Positions 8,331 through 16,531 of a stretch of 38,790 nt of DNA are shown here, piece by piece (the stretch's first letter is position 1; the number at the start of each line of letters is the position of its first letter). The stretch is from NCBI GenBank assembly GCA_964489265.1, contig CAZAXX010000013.1, positions 1 to 38,790 of the forward strand. The letters are read 5' to 3'. The notes under the pieces were generated by a model. That model was given only the letters and a program-made list of their open reading frames with translations. It was not told where the DNA came from and did not search any database. The translations under genes were made by a program, and so were the position numbers. Origin of the DNA: CAYRUP01 sp964489265 (GTDB lineage: Bacteria; Pseudomonadota; Gammaproteobacteria; DSM-16500).

Positions 8331-9119
8331 TTATTTTAAAAGATTCATGGTTAATACAAACGGCTCCGCATCAATGCTAAGCGATCCCGTAAATGGACAA
8401 TCCAAACTAAAAATTAAATAAAAAGTAACCCCAATCACAAGCGACGTTCCAAACAACAATGTGACCCAAATGCCTAGCGTTTTCGCGACGAACAAGCCAT
8501 GAAAAGAAAAAAGCACAATGGCGCCAGTAAAAAGTAACGGCCAAATAGATTTTGCACTGTCGCCTCGTGCAACCAAAATGCGTGTACGGCGTGCATCCAG
8601 CCAGCGAGTTAGCAAAGTTAATATCTGCCCAAACATCGCGGTATTTCCTTCATTTTCTAGCGCGAGACGTTGCACGAGATGAATTATTTCTTGTGCGGCA
8701 ATGTGATTATGTTCACGAAGGTTAATAAGATTGTTCGTATACGCTTTTAAGTTTGGCCATTCTTTTTCAACGACAAATTTTGCATAAGTAAAAACAGCTT
8801 GGCGTAACTCATCACTTTTTTTATGGAGCATCGTTATCATATGCACTAAATCTAACAGCGCATACGCTTCATTTTGTACGGAAGCGCCAGCTTCTGTAAA
8901 ACTTTGCCAAACGCCCCACAATGTGAATGTTAATAATATCGCGTAAACAGTTCCCATGACTTGATAGACAGAGGAGATTAAATCGGTGTTGGTCACCAGT
9001 TGATGTTCATCGAAAAAAAGACCAGATAAAAATGCGGCAAAAAAAGCAAATAGAATGACCGATCCAATAATAATTACCGCATGAAATTTTCCTGGCAGTG
9101 ACAATATAAGTGCGCGCAT
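8331..9119 (-). CDS. DUF4239-type (bestrophin-like) membrane protein
   Basis: 262 residues with two N-terminal membrane helices (about 15-37 and 45-70) and two near the C-terminus (about 192-240), separated by a soluble helical region. This layout, with VMGTVYAILLTFTLWGVW and QNEAYALLDLVHM, fits the DUF4239 bestrophin-like family, whose function is not established. Start ATG 9119; the ribosome site AAAGGA precedes it. Same strand as tgt but with a tgt promoter between, so probably a separate unit. Confidence 0.75.
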   Translation of the reverse strand: MRALILSLPGKFHAVIIIGSVILFAFFAAFLSGLFFDEHQLVTNTDLISSVYQVMGTVYAILLTFTLWGVWQSFTEAGASVQNEAYALLDLVHMITMLHKKSDELRQAVFTYAKFVVEKEWPNLKAYTNNLINLREHNHIAAQEIIHLVQRLALENEGNTAMFGQILTLLTRWLDARRTRILVARGDSAKSIWPLLFTGAIVLFSFHGLFVAKTLGIWVTLLFGTSLVIGVTFYLIFSLDCPFTGSLSIDAEPFVLTMNLLK

Positions 9120-9232
9120 AAAATCCTTTTAAAGAAAAAAACTACGGGTGTATTCATGATGACATATATAATTTTGTAAACAACTGTAATATCATTCAAT
9201 GGTTTATTTTTTAATATAAAGGGAATTATATT

Positions 9233-10303
9233 ATGTCAGGAAAAAGATCCATCCGCGTTTTGTCTGCAGTGAGTCTTCTGTTAAGTTCAAGTGTCGTATC
9301 AGCAGCAGTGACGAGTATTGGCGTAGCACTTCCCAATACACAGCCAACTAATGAATTTAGTTTTACTGCGCTGGCATTAAAGCCTAGCGCGAATAATTTG
9401 AATTATGTGATTTTCAATAAAGAATTACCGGCACAGTCACCCAATTGGCGTGAAAATGAATTGATGCCAGCGTATTCGTTTGCGTTTGCAATCGCAGCTA
9501 CCAGAATATTTGAAGAAGGTCGCGATATTAGTTTGGAATGGACGCATTTATACAGCAGTACGTCGGATACGACAGTGGCTCCCAATTTCAATTTCTTTCT
9601 GGGACCGGATTATGAAATTGGGCCAGCTTCGCTTCCCGTTCATAATGCAACGGGTAACGCGGTATTTCGATATGATGTGGTGAACTTGGATTTTGGGCAA
9701 GGCGTACTCTTTGGGCAACATGTGCAGATGCATTTTTTCGCGGGCTTAAGCAATGCTTATTTGCGCGAACAAGTGACGGCGACTTATTCGGGGACTTTAA
9801 CAGGCCTTATTCCAGGACCTTTTAGCAATCGTCAACAAGTTACCTCCAGTTTCATCGGTCTTGGTCCACGGTTAGGTGCGGAAGGTAGTTATACGCTAGA
9901 TAATGGCTTTGGTTTCCTGGGCGAAGCGGCTGTTTCTGCGTTGATTGGTTCATCGTATACAAAAACAGGTTACGTTAGCCAGTCGCCGATATTGGTTGCG
10001 ACCTATGGTCAATTATCACCAAACACGCAAACCATCGCGGATCAAACGGTCAAGCAAGTTATTCCGGGGCTTGATGCAAAAGTGGGTATCAATTATCGAC
10101 ATGCTTATCGAAATAATTCTGTATTGACTGTGAGTGCAGGTTATCAAGCGGCAGTTTATGTGAATGCAATAAACCAATATATACCGGGAAGTTTAGTGGT
10201 ACCCATGACAACGGGCGGTATCTTTGTTGCAACGATGAACCATACGCAAAGCAATTACACCGTGCAAGGGCCATTTTTGAAGGCGAGTATTGCGATTGGT
10301 TGA
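9233..10303 (+). CDS. Outer-membrane beta-barrel protein, Lpg1974-like
   Basis: 356 residues with a Sec signal peptide (cleavage about VSA-AV, residues 22-25). Alternating hydrophobic strands follow, with motifs such as ISLEWTHLYSS, VVNLDFGQ and FIGLGPRLGAEGSY, and the last strand PFLKASIAIG lacks a terminal Phe/Tyr. The pattern resembles the Legionella major outer-membrane protein family (Lpg1974, pore-forming). Ribosome site AAAGGGAA precedes the ATG. Monocistronic and convergent with the next gene. The barrel assignment is firm; the family name is from pattern memory. Confidence 0.75.
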   Translation: MSGKRSIRVLSAVSLLLSSSVVSAAVTSIGVALPNTQPTNEFSFTALALKPSANNLNYVIFNKELPAQSPNWRENELMPAYSFAFAIAATRIFEEGRDISLEWTHLYSSTSDTTVAPNFNFFLGPDYEIGPASLPVHNATGNAVFRYDVVNLDFGQGVLFGQHVQMHFFAGLSNAYLREQVTATYSGTLTGLIPGPFSNRQQVTSSFIGLGPRLGAEGSYTLDNGFGFLGEAAVSALIGSSYTKTGYVSQSPILVATYGQLSPNTQTIADQTVKQVIPGLDAKVGINYRHAYRNNSVLTVSAGYQAAVYVNAINQYIPGSLVVPMTTGGIFVATMNHTQSNYTVQGPFLKASIAIG

Positions 10304-10306
10304 TCA

Positions 10307-10334
10307 GATTTTTCGGGCCCGGGCACGAAAAATC
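10307..10334. repeat. Palindromic repeat, CGAAAAATC family
   Basis: GATTTTTCG (10307-10315) and CGAAAAATC (10326-10334) form an inverted repeat with a GC core. Same family as 12651-12680 and 13388-13423. It lies between two convergent genes. Confidence 0.75.
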
Positions 10335-10355
10335 CCTGGGCTCGCGATGCCGGTA

Positions 10356-11849
10356 TTAATATTTCAGCAAAAGCGAAAAATCACCCGCTGCTTTAACGAT
10401 GGGATGTGACGTGACCGTAATCGGTTCCGCTGCGTTTTCTTTGTGAGTTGCAGCATAAGCTACTCTGGCTCCTTTGCGTAACATGCGTATTCCAAATAAG
10501 CCACTGACCGCAACGGATCCTGCAGCAGGTGCTGCCGCAGCAGCGCCAGCGCTTATTAGACCAAGCCCTACTTTGATGCCAGCGATACTAATTGGCGTTG
10601 CGGAAAAAAATGTAACTGCAGCAAGATAAATGGAGGCAGCGATAATTAATGCACCGCAAAAACCAAGCGCTGCAGCAATTACCAAGCCACTGCAGGAACG
10701 TTTTTTTTGTTTGGGCGGTGTGTTACTTTGCAATGAAGATATTTTATTAGGATATTTTTGTATTAGCGCATGTGTTAAGCCGAAAAACTGACGCGTATTT
10801 TTAGGACTCGGATTTTTTATACATTTTTCTGCTTGTCGCAAGGTTCTGCTGAATAAATGCAATTTGCCACTGCTCGCATGTTCTTTTTCGCCATCCATTG
10901 CAGTCACCAAATTTTTTGCAGATTGAACAACAAAAGAATTTTCTTTTTGTTCATTCTCGGTTATGCAAGTCATGAGCTTTTCTTTTGCGGCTTCAAATAA
11001 ATTGCGTGGGATTGAATTCGCTAATAATTTTAAAATAGGTTCTTGAAATTTTCCTGTTATCGAAAATTTAATTAATTCATTGTATTCATAACCGCCACTA
11101 TAAACTGGTTTTAAAAAAGTAGCTTCTATCAGATTGACCGCAGAATAAAAATAAAATAAATCAAGATCGCTGAGTTCAGCGAAATCTTCTGTTTCAGCGA
11201 TTGCTAATAATTGCCGAGCAGCGGCTTGCATTAATGTATTTTCAGTTTTTTCTTCGCATAACGTAGCTAATTGCTGTTTACGCAAATTAAAATTTGAATG
11301 TTTTAAAATCTGGTAAGGATGTGAATCGATAGCTTCTGCAAAGATTTGACTCGCATATTTTTCTTCAAACGCACCAATATATCTATTTTTATTTATATCA
11401 GCATCCAAAAAAGATTGGCGAAAAATAAGATGAGGCGTGAGTGGTAAATCAACTGTTGCTCGGCAGGAAATATCGCCAGGCGTAACACCCGATAATAGAT
11501 TTTCGATTTGCTGACATAATTGGGTGATTTTTTCTAAATAAGAATAATCGTAATCATCATTTAGATAAACAACAAAAGGACTATGTAGTTGACGGTAATG
11601 TTCTTTTGAAGATTCAAATGCAGATGGCAACTTATATATTTTATAAAGACTAATTAAATTTCTATCGAGAGCGTTATGCAATAAGTCATGCAGCTTGTCT
11701 TGGACGCGGGCAAGTTGATTTGGCTGGATGCAGATATGAAACTTATATTTTCCGCGCGGTGCAGGCGCATACTCATGCCCATAAAAATTCCACCCAAAGC
11801 TTTCACGTGCAGGGATATAGTAAGGTTTCTTTGGATGGCGGGCATGCAT
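10356..11849 (-). CDS. Effector-like protein with possible SpvC/OspF-like lyase domain and C-terminal membrane hairpin
   Basis: Not recognised as a named protein. The N-terminal ~165 residues carry, in order, K36-F-H38 (YKFHIC), K70 and K73 (LYKIYK), R86, Y95 (PFVVYL), R144 (IFRQS) and R156. Order and spacing closely follow the catalytic set of the phosphothreonine lyase SpvC (K104, H106, K134/K136, R148, Y158, R213, R220). Those enzymes inactivate host MAP kinases. HopA1-type domains are another candidate. A helical middle and two long hydrophobic segments (about 388-453) follow, suggesting anchoring in a membrane. No signal peptide. Start context is weak (no clear ribosome site). Function is inference; coding status is solid. 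Confidence 0.6.
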   Translation of the reverse strand: MHARHPKKPYYIPARESFGWNFYGHEYAPAPRGKYKFHICIQPNQLARVQDKLHDLLHNALDRNLISLYKIYKLPSAFESSKEHYRQLHSPFVVYLNDDYDYSYLEKITQLCQQIENLLSGVTPGDISCRATVDLPLTPHLIFRQSFLDADINKNRYIGAFEEKYASQIFAEAIDSHPYQILKHSNFNLRKQQLATLCEEKTENTLMQAAARQLLAIAETEDFAELSDLDLFYFYSAVNLIEATFLKPVYSGGYEYNELIKFSITGKFQEPILKLLANSIPRNLFEAAKEKLMTCITENEQKENSFVVQSAKNLVTAMDGEKEHASSGKLHLFSRTLRQAEKCIKNPSPKNTRQFFGLTHALIQKYPNKISSLQSNTPPKQKKRSCSGLVIAAALGFCGALIIAASIYLAAVTFFSATPISIAGIKVGLGLISAGAAAAAPAAGSVAVSGLFGIRMLRKGARVAYAATHKENAAEPITVTSHPIVKAAGDFSLLLKY

Positions 11850-11982
11850 ATAAAATGACCATTTTGTTGGGTGATCAATAATACATGCAATAACTTAACG
11901 AAGTATTAAGATGTGTTTAGGATTGACCCTGGCAAAAATGGGTGTAGTGTGTATTCTAAGAAAATAACTGATGGAAAAGCCA

Positions 11983-12630
11983 ATGTCTCAGGATCGTCAT
12001 TACACATTAATTGACAGGTTTTGTTTGAGCGTAGATCAAGCGTTGCGCGCGGTTTTTTTGAATGCGAAAACAACGGAGCGGATTTACCCTGCCAACGATA
12101 TCGTCGAACCTGATTTGACGCCAGAACAACGCGAACATTCAGCCGCGTTGATGCGAATTAATCATGCGGGCGAAGTCTGTGCGCAAGCGCTTTATCACGG
12201 ACAGAGTTTGGTATCGAGACGACCCGAAATTAAAGATCAACTACTAAATGCAGCGATTGAAGAAGGTGATCATTTAGCTTGGTGTAATCAACGTTTGACT
12301 GAGTTAGGCAGCCACACGAGTTATCTCAATCCGGTTTGGTATGCAGGATCTTTTGCGATTGGACTCACGGCGGGTGTGATTGGTGATAAATGGAGTTTAG
12401 GTTTTTTAGCGGAAACGGAAAATCAAGTTGTGACTCATTTAGAAAAACATTTGCAGTTACTACCAAAAGAAGACAAAAAAAGTTTTCAAATTTTGCAACA
12501 AATGCGCCAGGATGAAGCAGAGCATCGTGATTATGCGCTGGCGTCGGGTGCTGCAAGGTTGCCGAAGTGGGTTAAAAAAATAATGCGTATGACATCGAAG
12601 GTGATGGTGAAAACGACGTATTGGTTTTGA
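11983..12630 (+). CDS. coq7: Ubiquinone biosynthesis hydroxylase Coq7 (diiron)
   Basis: Coq7 hydroxylates the 2-polyprenyl-3-methyl-6-methoxy-benzoquinol intermediate in ubiquinone synthesis, replacing UbiF. Diiron ligands lie in RINHAGEVCAQALYHGQ, EEGDHLAW, ETENQ and QDEAEHRDYA. About 215 residues is the bacterial length. An upstream in-frame ATG at 11971 exists, but ATG 11983 has GGAAAAG in front and gives the MSQDRHYTLID start typical of the family. The peripheral-membrane helices (YAGSFAIGLTAGVIG) are present. Monocistronic. Confidence 0.95.
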   Translation: MSQDRHYTLIDRFCLSVDQALRAVFLNAKTTERIYPANDIVEPDLTPEQREHSAALMRINHAGEVCAQALYHGQSLVSRRPEIKDQLLNAAIEEGDHLAWCNQRLTELGSHTSYLNPVWYAGSFAIGLTAGVIGDKWSLGFLAETENQVVTHLEKHLQLLPKEDKKSFQILQQMRQDEAEHRDYALASGAARLPKWVKKIMRMTSKVMVKTTYWF

Positions 12631-12650
12631 ATACCGAAGAAAAGACGGGC

Positions 12651-12680
12651 GCGGGCACGCACACAGGCACGAAAAATCAG
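12651..12680. repeat. Left flanking copy of GGCACGAAAAATCAG repeat
   Basis: GGCACGAAAAATCAG at 12666-12680, preceded by CGGGCACGC, is repeated on the other side of the toxin-antitoxin pair at 13411-13425, again after CGGGCACGC. These are direct copies about 745 bases apart. Confidence 0.8.
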
Positions 12681-12705
12681 TGAATTGCGCAACAAAGTCT
12701 AGTAG

Positions 12706-12749
12706 GTGGGATTTTCCCACTTGTGAAACAATCCCACTTGTAGTATAAT
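12706..12749 (+). promoter_or_regulatory. Promoter with built-in operator for the toxin-antitoxin pair
   Basis: A -35 TTGTGA (12721-12726), a 17-base spacer and a -10 TATAAT (12744-12749) form a strong promoter. Over it lie a palindrome GTGGGA/TCCCAC (12706-12711 and 12715-12720) and a direct repeat TCCCACTTGT at 12715-12724 and 12732-12741. Three TCCCAC half-sites around the promoter fit autoregulation by the antitoxin or the complex. Confidence 0.7.
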
Positions 12750-12777
12750 TAAGATACAATCAAAGGAGATATTGTAT

Positions 12778-13032
12778 ATGCCATTATCTAAAAAATGCGA
12801 CTCAAAGGGTCGATTGCCTTTAGGCGCAGCTTTCGCCAATATGACATTTATTGTAGATGATAAAGAACCAGATAAAATTATAATTAAAAAAGCAGTTCTT
12901 ATTCCCGTCAACGAATTATGGCTTCATAAAAACGAAGCTGCTTTGAGCTCGTTAAAAAGAGGCTTGGATCAAGCAAAACAAAAAAAATTTGCTAAAGATC
13001 CAGTAAAAAAAGCATCTTGGTTAGATGAGTGA
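12778..13032 (+). CDS. Type II antitoxin, AbrB-like N-terminus
   Basis: 84 residues. The N-terminal part (SKGRLPLG, then a beta-rich stretch to about residue 50) resembles an AbrB/SpoVT swapped-hairpin DNA-binding fold. The C-terminal helix with LKRGLDQAKQKKFAKDP resembles the toxin-neutralising tail of antitoxins paired with RelE/ParE toxins. A TTG at 12772 also starts the frame, but AAAGGAG at 12762-12768 is correctly spaced for ATG 12778. The toxin gene begins nine bases after its stop. The exact antitoxin family is not certain. Confidence 0.8.
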   Translation: MPLSKKCDSKGRLPLGAAFANMTFIVDDKEPDKIIIKKAVLIPVNELWLHKNEAALSSLKRGLDQAKQKKFAKDPVKKASWLDE

Positions 13033-13041
13033 GAATTAAAG

Positions 13042-13389
13042 ATGTTTGAATTAAAGTGGACTGCTGAAGCGGCAGAATTATATGAGGATCTTGAGCAACG
13101 AGCAAAACGATCTTATTTGAATCGCAAAGCACGCAAGCAAACAAAATCTTCTAAAATTGAGGGGCTTTTTAAGCAAGTTTATAAAACAATTGATTTTTTA
13201 AAATTGAATCCTCGACATCCAAGTCTGAATACCCACGAATATGATTCAATAGAAAATCCATACAATTCTAATGAAAAAATTTTTGAGGCTTATGTGCAGA
13301 ACAAAACGCCTGGTGCTTATCGGGTGTTTTGGTGTTATGGACCGCTGAAAAAACAAATTACAATTTTAGCGATTACTCCACATCCTTGA
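13042..13389 (+). CDS. RelE/ParE-superfamily toxin
   Basis: 115 residues of the RelE/ParE fold: an N-terminal strand (FELKWTAEAAELYEDL), two helices ending in IDFLKLNPRHPSL, and the C-terminal sheet YRVFWCYG plus ITILAITPHP. RelE relatives cleave mRNA on the ribosome and ParE relatives poison gyrase; the sequence does not tell which. Ribosome site GAGAATTAAAG is weak, and coupling to the antitoxin is likely. No frameshift, so the toxin looks intact. Confidence 0.87.
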   Translation: MFELKWTAEAAELYEDLEQRAKRSYLNRKARKQTKSSKIEGLFKQVYKTIDFLKLNPRHPSLNTHEYDSIENPYNSNEKIFEAYVQNKTPGAYRVFWCYGPLKKQITILAITPHP

Positions 13390-13423
13390 TTTTTCGTGCC
13401 CGGGCACGCGGGCACGAAAAATC
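13388..13423. repeat. Perfect palindrome, right flank of the toxin-antitoxin pair
   Basis: GATTTTTCGTGCCCG (13388-13402) and CGGGCACGAAAAATC (13409-13423) are perfect 15-base inverted arms. The first two bases overlap the end of the toxin gene. It lies between convergent genes; the A/T runs are inside the stem, so it is not a classic terminator. Confidence 0.85.
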
Positions 13424-13430
13424 AGCGTAA

Positions 13431-13757
13431 CTATGCAGCCACCTTATACAATACAATCAAAGCCGCCGCTTGCAACAACCAGACAACCCAGACAACTTCC
13501 ATGAAGTAAGGAAACCAGGAGCGTTTTGCCAACCAGTAAGCGATCACCGGTAAAAGTCCAATTGCCAGTGGAATGACAAGTAATGCAAGTAATTCACGAA
13601 TCAAATTGCCAATATGTCCTGTTGAAAAAACATCTTTAAGCAAATTAGACAACCAGTCATGTGCGGAAATCACATATTCTAAACCGGTTTGTGCATAAGC
13701 CATACCCAGGATCACAACAATACTTAATGAAACGATTACAACAACGTGTTTTAACAT
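13431..13757 (-). CDS. Small membrane protein, unknown
   Basis: 108 residues. It has an N-terminal hydrophobic segment that may be a signal sequence (MLKHVVVIVSLSIVVILG, then AYA), a short amphipathic loop, and two further membrane helices (about 55-75 and 85-105). The longer frame to 13841 runs into the upstream gene; ATG 13757 has AGGAG eight bases ahead and is chosen. It starts 11 bases after the stop of the next gene on the same strand, so the two form a pair. Not recognised. Confidence 0.7.
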   Translation of the reverse strand: MLKHVVVIVSLSIVVILGMAYAQTGLEYVISAHDWLSNLLKDVFSTGHIGNLIRELLALLVIPLAIGLLPVIAYWLAKRSWFPYFMEVVWVVWLLQAAALIVLYKVAA

Positions 13758-13768
13758 GAAAGTGGCTC

Positions 13769-14164
13769 CTATCTTTGTCTTAACGATCTTGCAATAAATG
13801 TGATAACAACGCCAATGACGCCGACAGCAAGTAATTGCCATGCATCATTTATCAATAAAAAAGTGCTGCCTTTGGTTTGCGCCAAAAATACTGCGGCTCC
13901 GCCAATTAAAATTGCGGCAAAAGAAAGAATTAAAGAGCTGCGCGCCGCAATAATAATTTCAAGCGCAATAATAATTTTCATCGCCCAATTTATAATGGAA
14001 AGCCAGTCCGGAAAATACTGATGCAACGCAATAAAATAATAAACACCGATGACCAGCGCGATGATAGTGATTTGAGGAATAATTGATAAAAAAGAAAAAA
14101 GGCCAGGTCTTTCGTAAATATAGGATTCTTCTTTCCTAAATAACGGTCTTTTGGAATGCTTCAT
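13769..14164 (-). CDS. Small four-helix membrane protein, unknown
   Basis: 131 residues: a charged cytoplasmic N-terminus (SKRPLFRKEESYIYERPG), then about four hydrophobic helices, ending in a basic tail (RSLRQR). No family recognised. It is followed closely by the 108-residue membrane protein, and the pair may act together. About 78 bases separate it from the upstream ABC permease, so it might be read from the same transcript. Confidence 0.65.
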   Translation of the reverse strand: MKHSKRPLFRKEESYIYERPGLFSFLSIIPQITIIALVIGVYYFIALHQYFPDWLSIINWAMKIIIALEIIIAARSSLILSFAAILIGGAAVFLAQTKGSTFLLINDAWQLLAVGVIGVVITFIARSLRQR

Positions 14165-14242
14165 GCAATTTTTCCCTGTCCATTAAAATTGAAAAAACGA
14201 TAACATAAATCCAGCATTCTATGTAGTTCTTTCGGGTGACAC

Positions 14243-15010
14243 CTAGGTTCTTAAACCAATCCCTTTCTTTAAAAAAACCAGGCACAATACAAAAAGCACA
14301 ATAAACAAGACACAGATCAAAGTAAACCCAAATGCAACAGGAATATCCGAAATACCTAACATGCCATATCGGAATGTATCGACGATATTTAAAATGGGAT
14401 TGAAAACCGAAATTTTCTGCCATACGAATGGCAATTGTTTAATGGAATAAAACACGCCGCCTAAATAAGTGAGTGGCGTTAGTACGAATGTCGGAATAAA
14501 TGAAACATCATCAAATTTTTTCGCAAAAATCGCATTGATAATGCCGCCAACTGAAAACAACATCGACGCTAAAATTCCCATCGTGATGACAATAGCGAGG
14601 TTTTGAATGTGTAAATGCGTAAAAAATAGAGATATCAGCAGCACAATCATGCCAACCAGAATTCCACGCAAGCAGCCACCCGCCATGTAACCCAGTAAAA
14701 TAATATAACTCGGCATGGAAGACACTAGCATTTCTTCGATACTTTTACTGAATTTTGCGCCGAAAAAAGAAGAAGAGGTATTCGCATAAGCGTTAGTCAT
14801 GATGGACATCATCGTTAAGCCAGGCACGATGTATTGCATGTAAGTATAACCATCGATGTTCTTGATTTGCGAACCAATCAACTTGCCAAAAATAATAAAG
14901 TAAAGCGTCATCGTGATCGCTGGCGGCAATAATGTCTGTGTCCAAATACGCATGAAACGCGTAATTTCTTTATTTAAAATAGTTTGTAAGGAAACCCAGT
15001 TTTTATTCAT
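14243..15010 (-). CDS. yadH: ABC-2 type transporter permease (YadH-like)
   Basis: Membrane subunit of an ABC-2 exporter. 255 residues, about six membrane helices, with the N-terminal TILNKEITRFMRIWTQTLLP, GLTMMSIMTNAYANTSSSFF and the late FNPILNIVDTFRYGMLG motif typical of the YadH/NodJ group. It overlaps the ATPase gene by four bases. The substrate is unknown. The symbol reflects family resemblance only. Confidence 0.9.
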   Translation of the reverse strand: MNKNWVSLQTILNKEITRFMRIWTQTLLPPAITMTLYFIIFGKLIGSQIKNIDGYTYMQYIVPGLTMMSIMTNAYANTSSSFFGAKFSKSIEEMLVSSMPSYIILLGYMAGGCLRGILVGMIVLLISLFFTHLHIQNLAIVITMGILASMLFSVGGIINAIFAKKFDDVSFIPTFVLTPLTYLGGVFYSIKQLPFVWQKISVFNPILNIVDTFRYGMLGISDIPVAFGFTLICVLFIVLFVLCLVFLKKGIGLRT

Positions 15011-15930
15011 AATTTTGCCTTGTTTTGAGCGATCAATCGCACGAATAATTCTTCCAGACGGTTGGTTTTGTTGCGCATACTGGTGATCACAATGTTGTGG
15101 TTACTTAATTCCTTGAATAATTCATTTATTGATTGTGTTCTGTGTAACTCAATTTCAAGCGTAAAGTCATCCAGTCTGCGCGAAGGATAGTTGGCTAAAA
15201 TCGGTTTTTCACGCAAAGGTTCTTTGCTATCCATAATCAGTGTTTGCACGTTCAATTGGTTAATCAGTGTTTTCATGTCGGCGTGTTCGATAATTTCGCC
15301 ATGATCAATGATCGCAACATTTTTACAAAGTTGTTCTGCTTCTTCCAGATAATGCGTCGTCAAAATAATGGTGGTCCCTTGCTCGTTTAATTTAGCCAGA
15401 AAATCCCACAAACTATGCCGCAATTCAATATCCACACCTGCGGTGGGTTCATCCAAAATTAATAATTTAGGCTCATTCATCAAGGCGCGTGCAATCATCA
15501 AGCGTCGCTTCATCCCGCCGGATAAGCGCAGCGCACTGTGATTACGCTTTTCCCAAATGCCTAATTCTTTCAGATAAAGTTCCGCGCGCTCCTGCGCGAT
15601 TTTTTTTGGGATGCCATAATAGCCAGCTTGATTGATAACAATTTGCTGAATTTTTTCGAAGGGATTGAAATTAAATTCTTGTGGTACCACACCAATGCAG
15701 GATTTAGCGGCTTCTAATTCTTCATCGATATCGTAACCAAAAACCGATACTTTGCCGGATGTTTTATTGACGAGAGAACAAAGGATACCAATGGTTGTCG
15801 ATTTGCCAGCGCCATTGGGCCCAAGCATTGCAAAGAAATCACCTTCAGCGACTTTTAACGTAATGCCTTTGAGTGCGACTAAACCATTGGAATAAATTTT
15901 TTTGAGATCTTCGACGACGAGTGCGTGCAT
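15007..15930 (-). CDS. yadG: ABC transporter ATPase (YadG-like)
   Basis: Cytosolic ATPase partner of the ABC-2 permease. Walker A GPNGAGKST, signature LSGGMKRR, Walker B LLILDEPTAGVD and the switch histidine in ILTTHYLEEAE are all present. 307 residues, with a C-terminal extension of about 80 residues as in YadG. Its ATG directly follows the rdgB stop codon with no gap, which implies cotranscription with the upstream proC-yggT-rdgB genes. Confidence 0.93.
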   Translation of the reverse strand: MHALVVEDLKKIYSNGLVALKGITLKVAEGDFFAMLGPNGAGKSTTIGILCSLVNKTSGKVSVFGYDIDEELEAAKSCIGVVPQEFNFNPFEKIQQIVINQAGYYGIPKKIAQERAELYLKELGIWEKRNHSALRLSGGMKRRLMIARALMNEPKLLILDEPTAGVDIELRHSLWDFLAKLNEQGTTIILTTHYLEEAEQLCKNVAIIDHGEIIEHADMKTLINQLNVQTLIMDSKEPLREKPILANYPSRRLDDFTLEIELHRTQSINELFKELSNHNIVITSMRNKTNRLEELFVRLIAQNKAKL

Positions 15931-16518
15931 TTATAGTTTTTCCATTAAAATTCGTAATGCTTGTCCGCGGTGACTAATATGATTTTTTCTATCGGGACTG
16001 AGTTCTGCCGCGCTGCATTTTTCAGTTTCATCATAAAATACCGGATCATAACCAAAACCCTGCGTGCCGGTTGGATTTTGCAATATGGTGCCTTGCCAGA
16101 TTCCTTCACAAATAATGGGCGCGGGATCTTCTGCATGCGAAAGATAAACGAGCGTGCAATGAAAATGTGCGCTGCGATTTTCGTCCGGAATATCACGCAT
16201 GTCTTCCAATAATTTTTCAATATTTTTTTGAGAATTCGCATTCTTTCCCGCATAACGCGCAGAATAAATTCCTGGCGCGCCATCTAAGGCATGCACCACC
16301 AGTCCAGAATCATCTGCGATCGCAGGTTTATTGCTTTGTTGACACGCATGGCGTGCTTTTAGCAACGCATTTTCAACAAAGGTGAGACCTGTTTCCTCGA
16401 CATCATCAATGCCGAGCGTGCTCTGTGGAATGATCTCAAAATTAAATTTTTCCAGCATCGACTGCAATTCATTTATTTTCCCAGCATTACTGCTGGCAAA
16501 TACAATTTTATTTTTCAT
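15931..16518 (-). CDS. rdgB: XTP/dITP pyrophosphatase (RdgB/HAM1)
   Basis: Removes non-canonical purine nucleotides (dITP, XTP) from the nucleotide pool. 195 residues, normal length. Family motifs: FASSNAGKINEL at the N-terminus, IADDSGLVVHALDGAPGIYSAR in the centre and GFGYDPVF near the end, with LSPDRKNHISHRGQAL closing the protein. Placed after yggT as in many Proteobacteria. Confidence 0.97.
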   Translation of the reverse strand: MKNKIVFASSNAGKINELQSMLEKFNFEIIPQSTLGIDDVEETGLTFVENALLKARHACQQSNKPAIADDSGLVVHALDGAPGIYSARYAGKNANSQKNIEKLLEDMRDIPDENRSAHFHCTLVYLSHAEDPAPIICEGIWQGTILQNPTGTQGFGYDPVFYDETEKCSAAELSPDRKNHISHRGQALRILMEKL

Positions 16519-16531
16519 CTAAATACATACC

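Noticed and set aside
11654..11890. Minus-strand ORF overlapping the start of the 497-aa gene
   Set aside because: Different frame inside a convincing gene, with no plausible composition or domain.
12651..13427. Insertion sequence or integron cassette carrying the toxin-antitoxin pair
   Set aside because: No transposase, integrase or attC-like fold; only short repeats flank it.
14136..14423. 95-aa minus-strand ORF
   Set aside because: Overlaps the end of the ABC permease and the start of the next gene in another frame; no family features.
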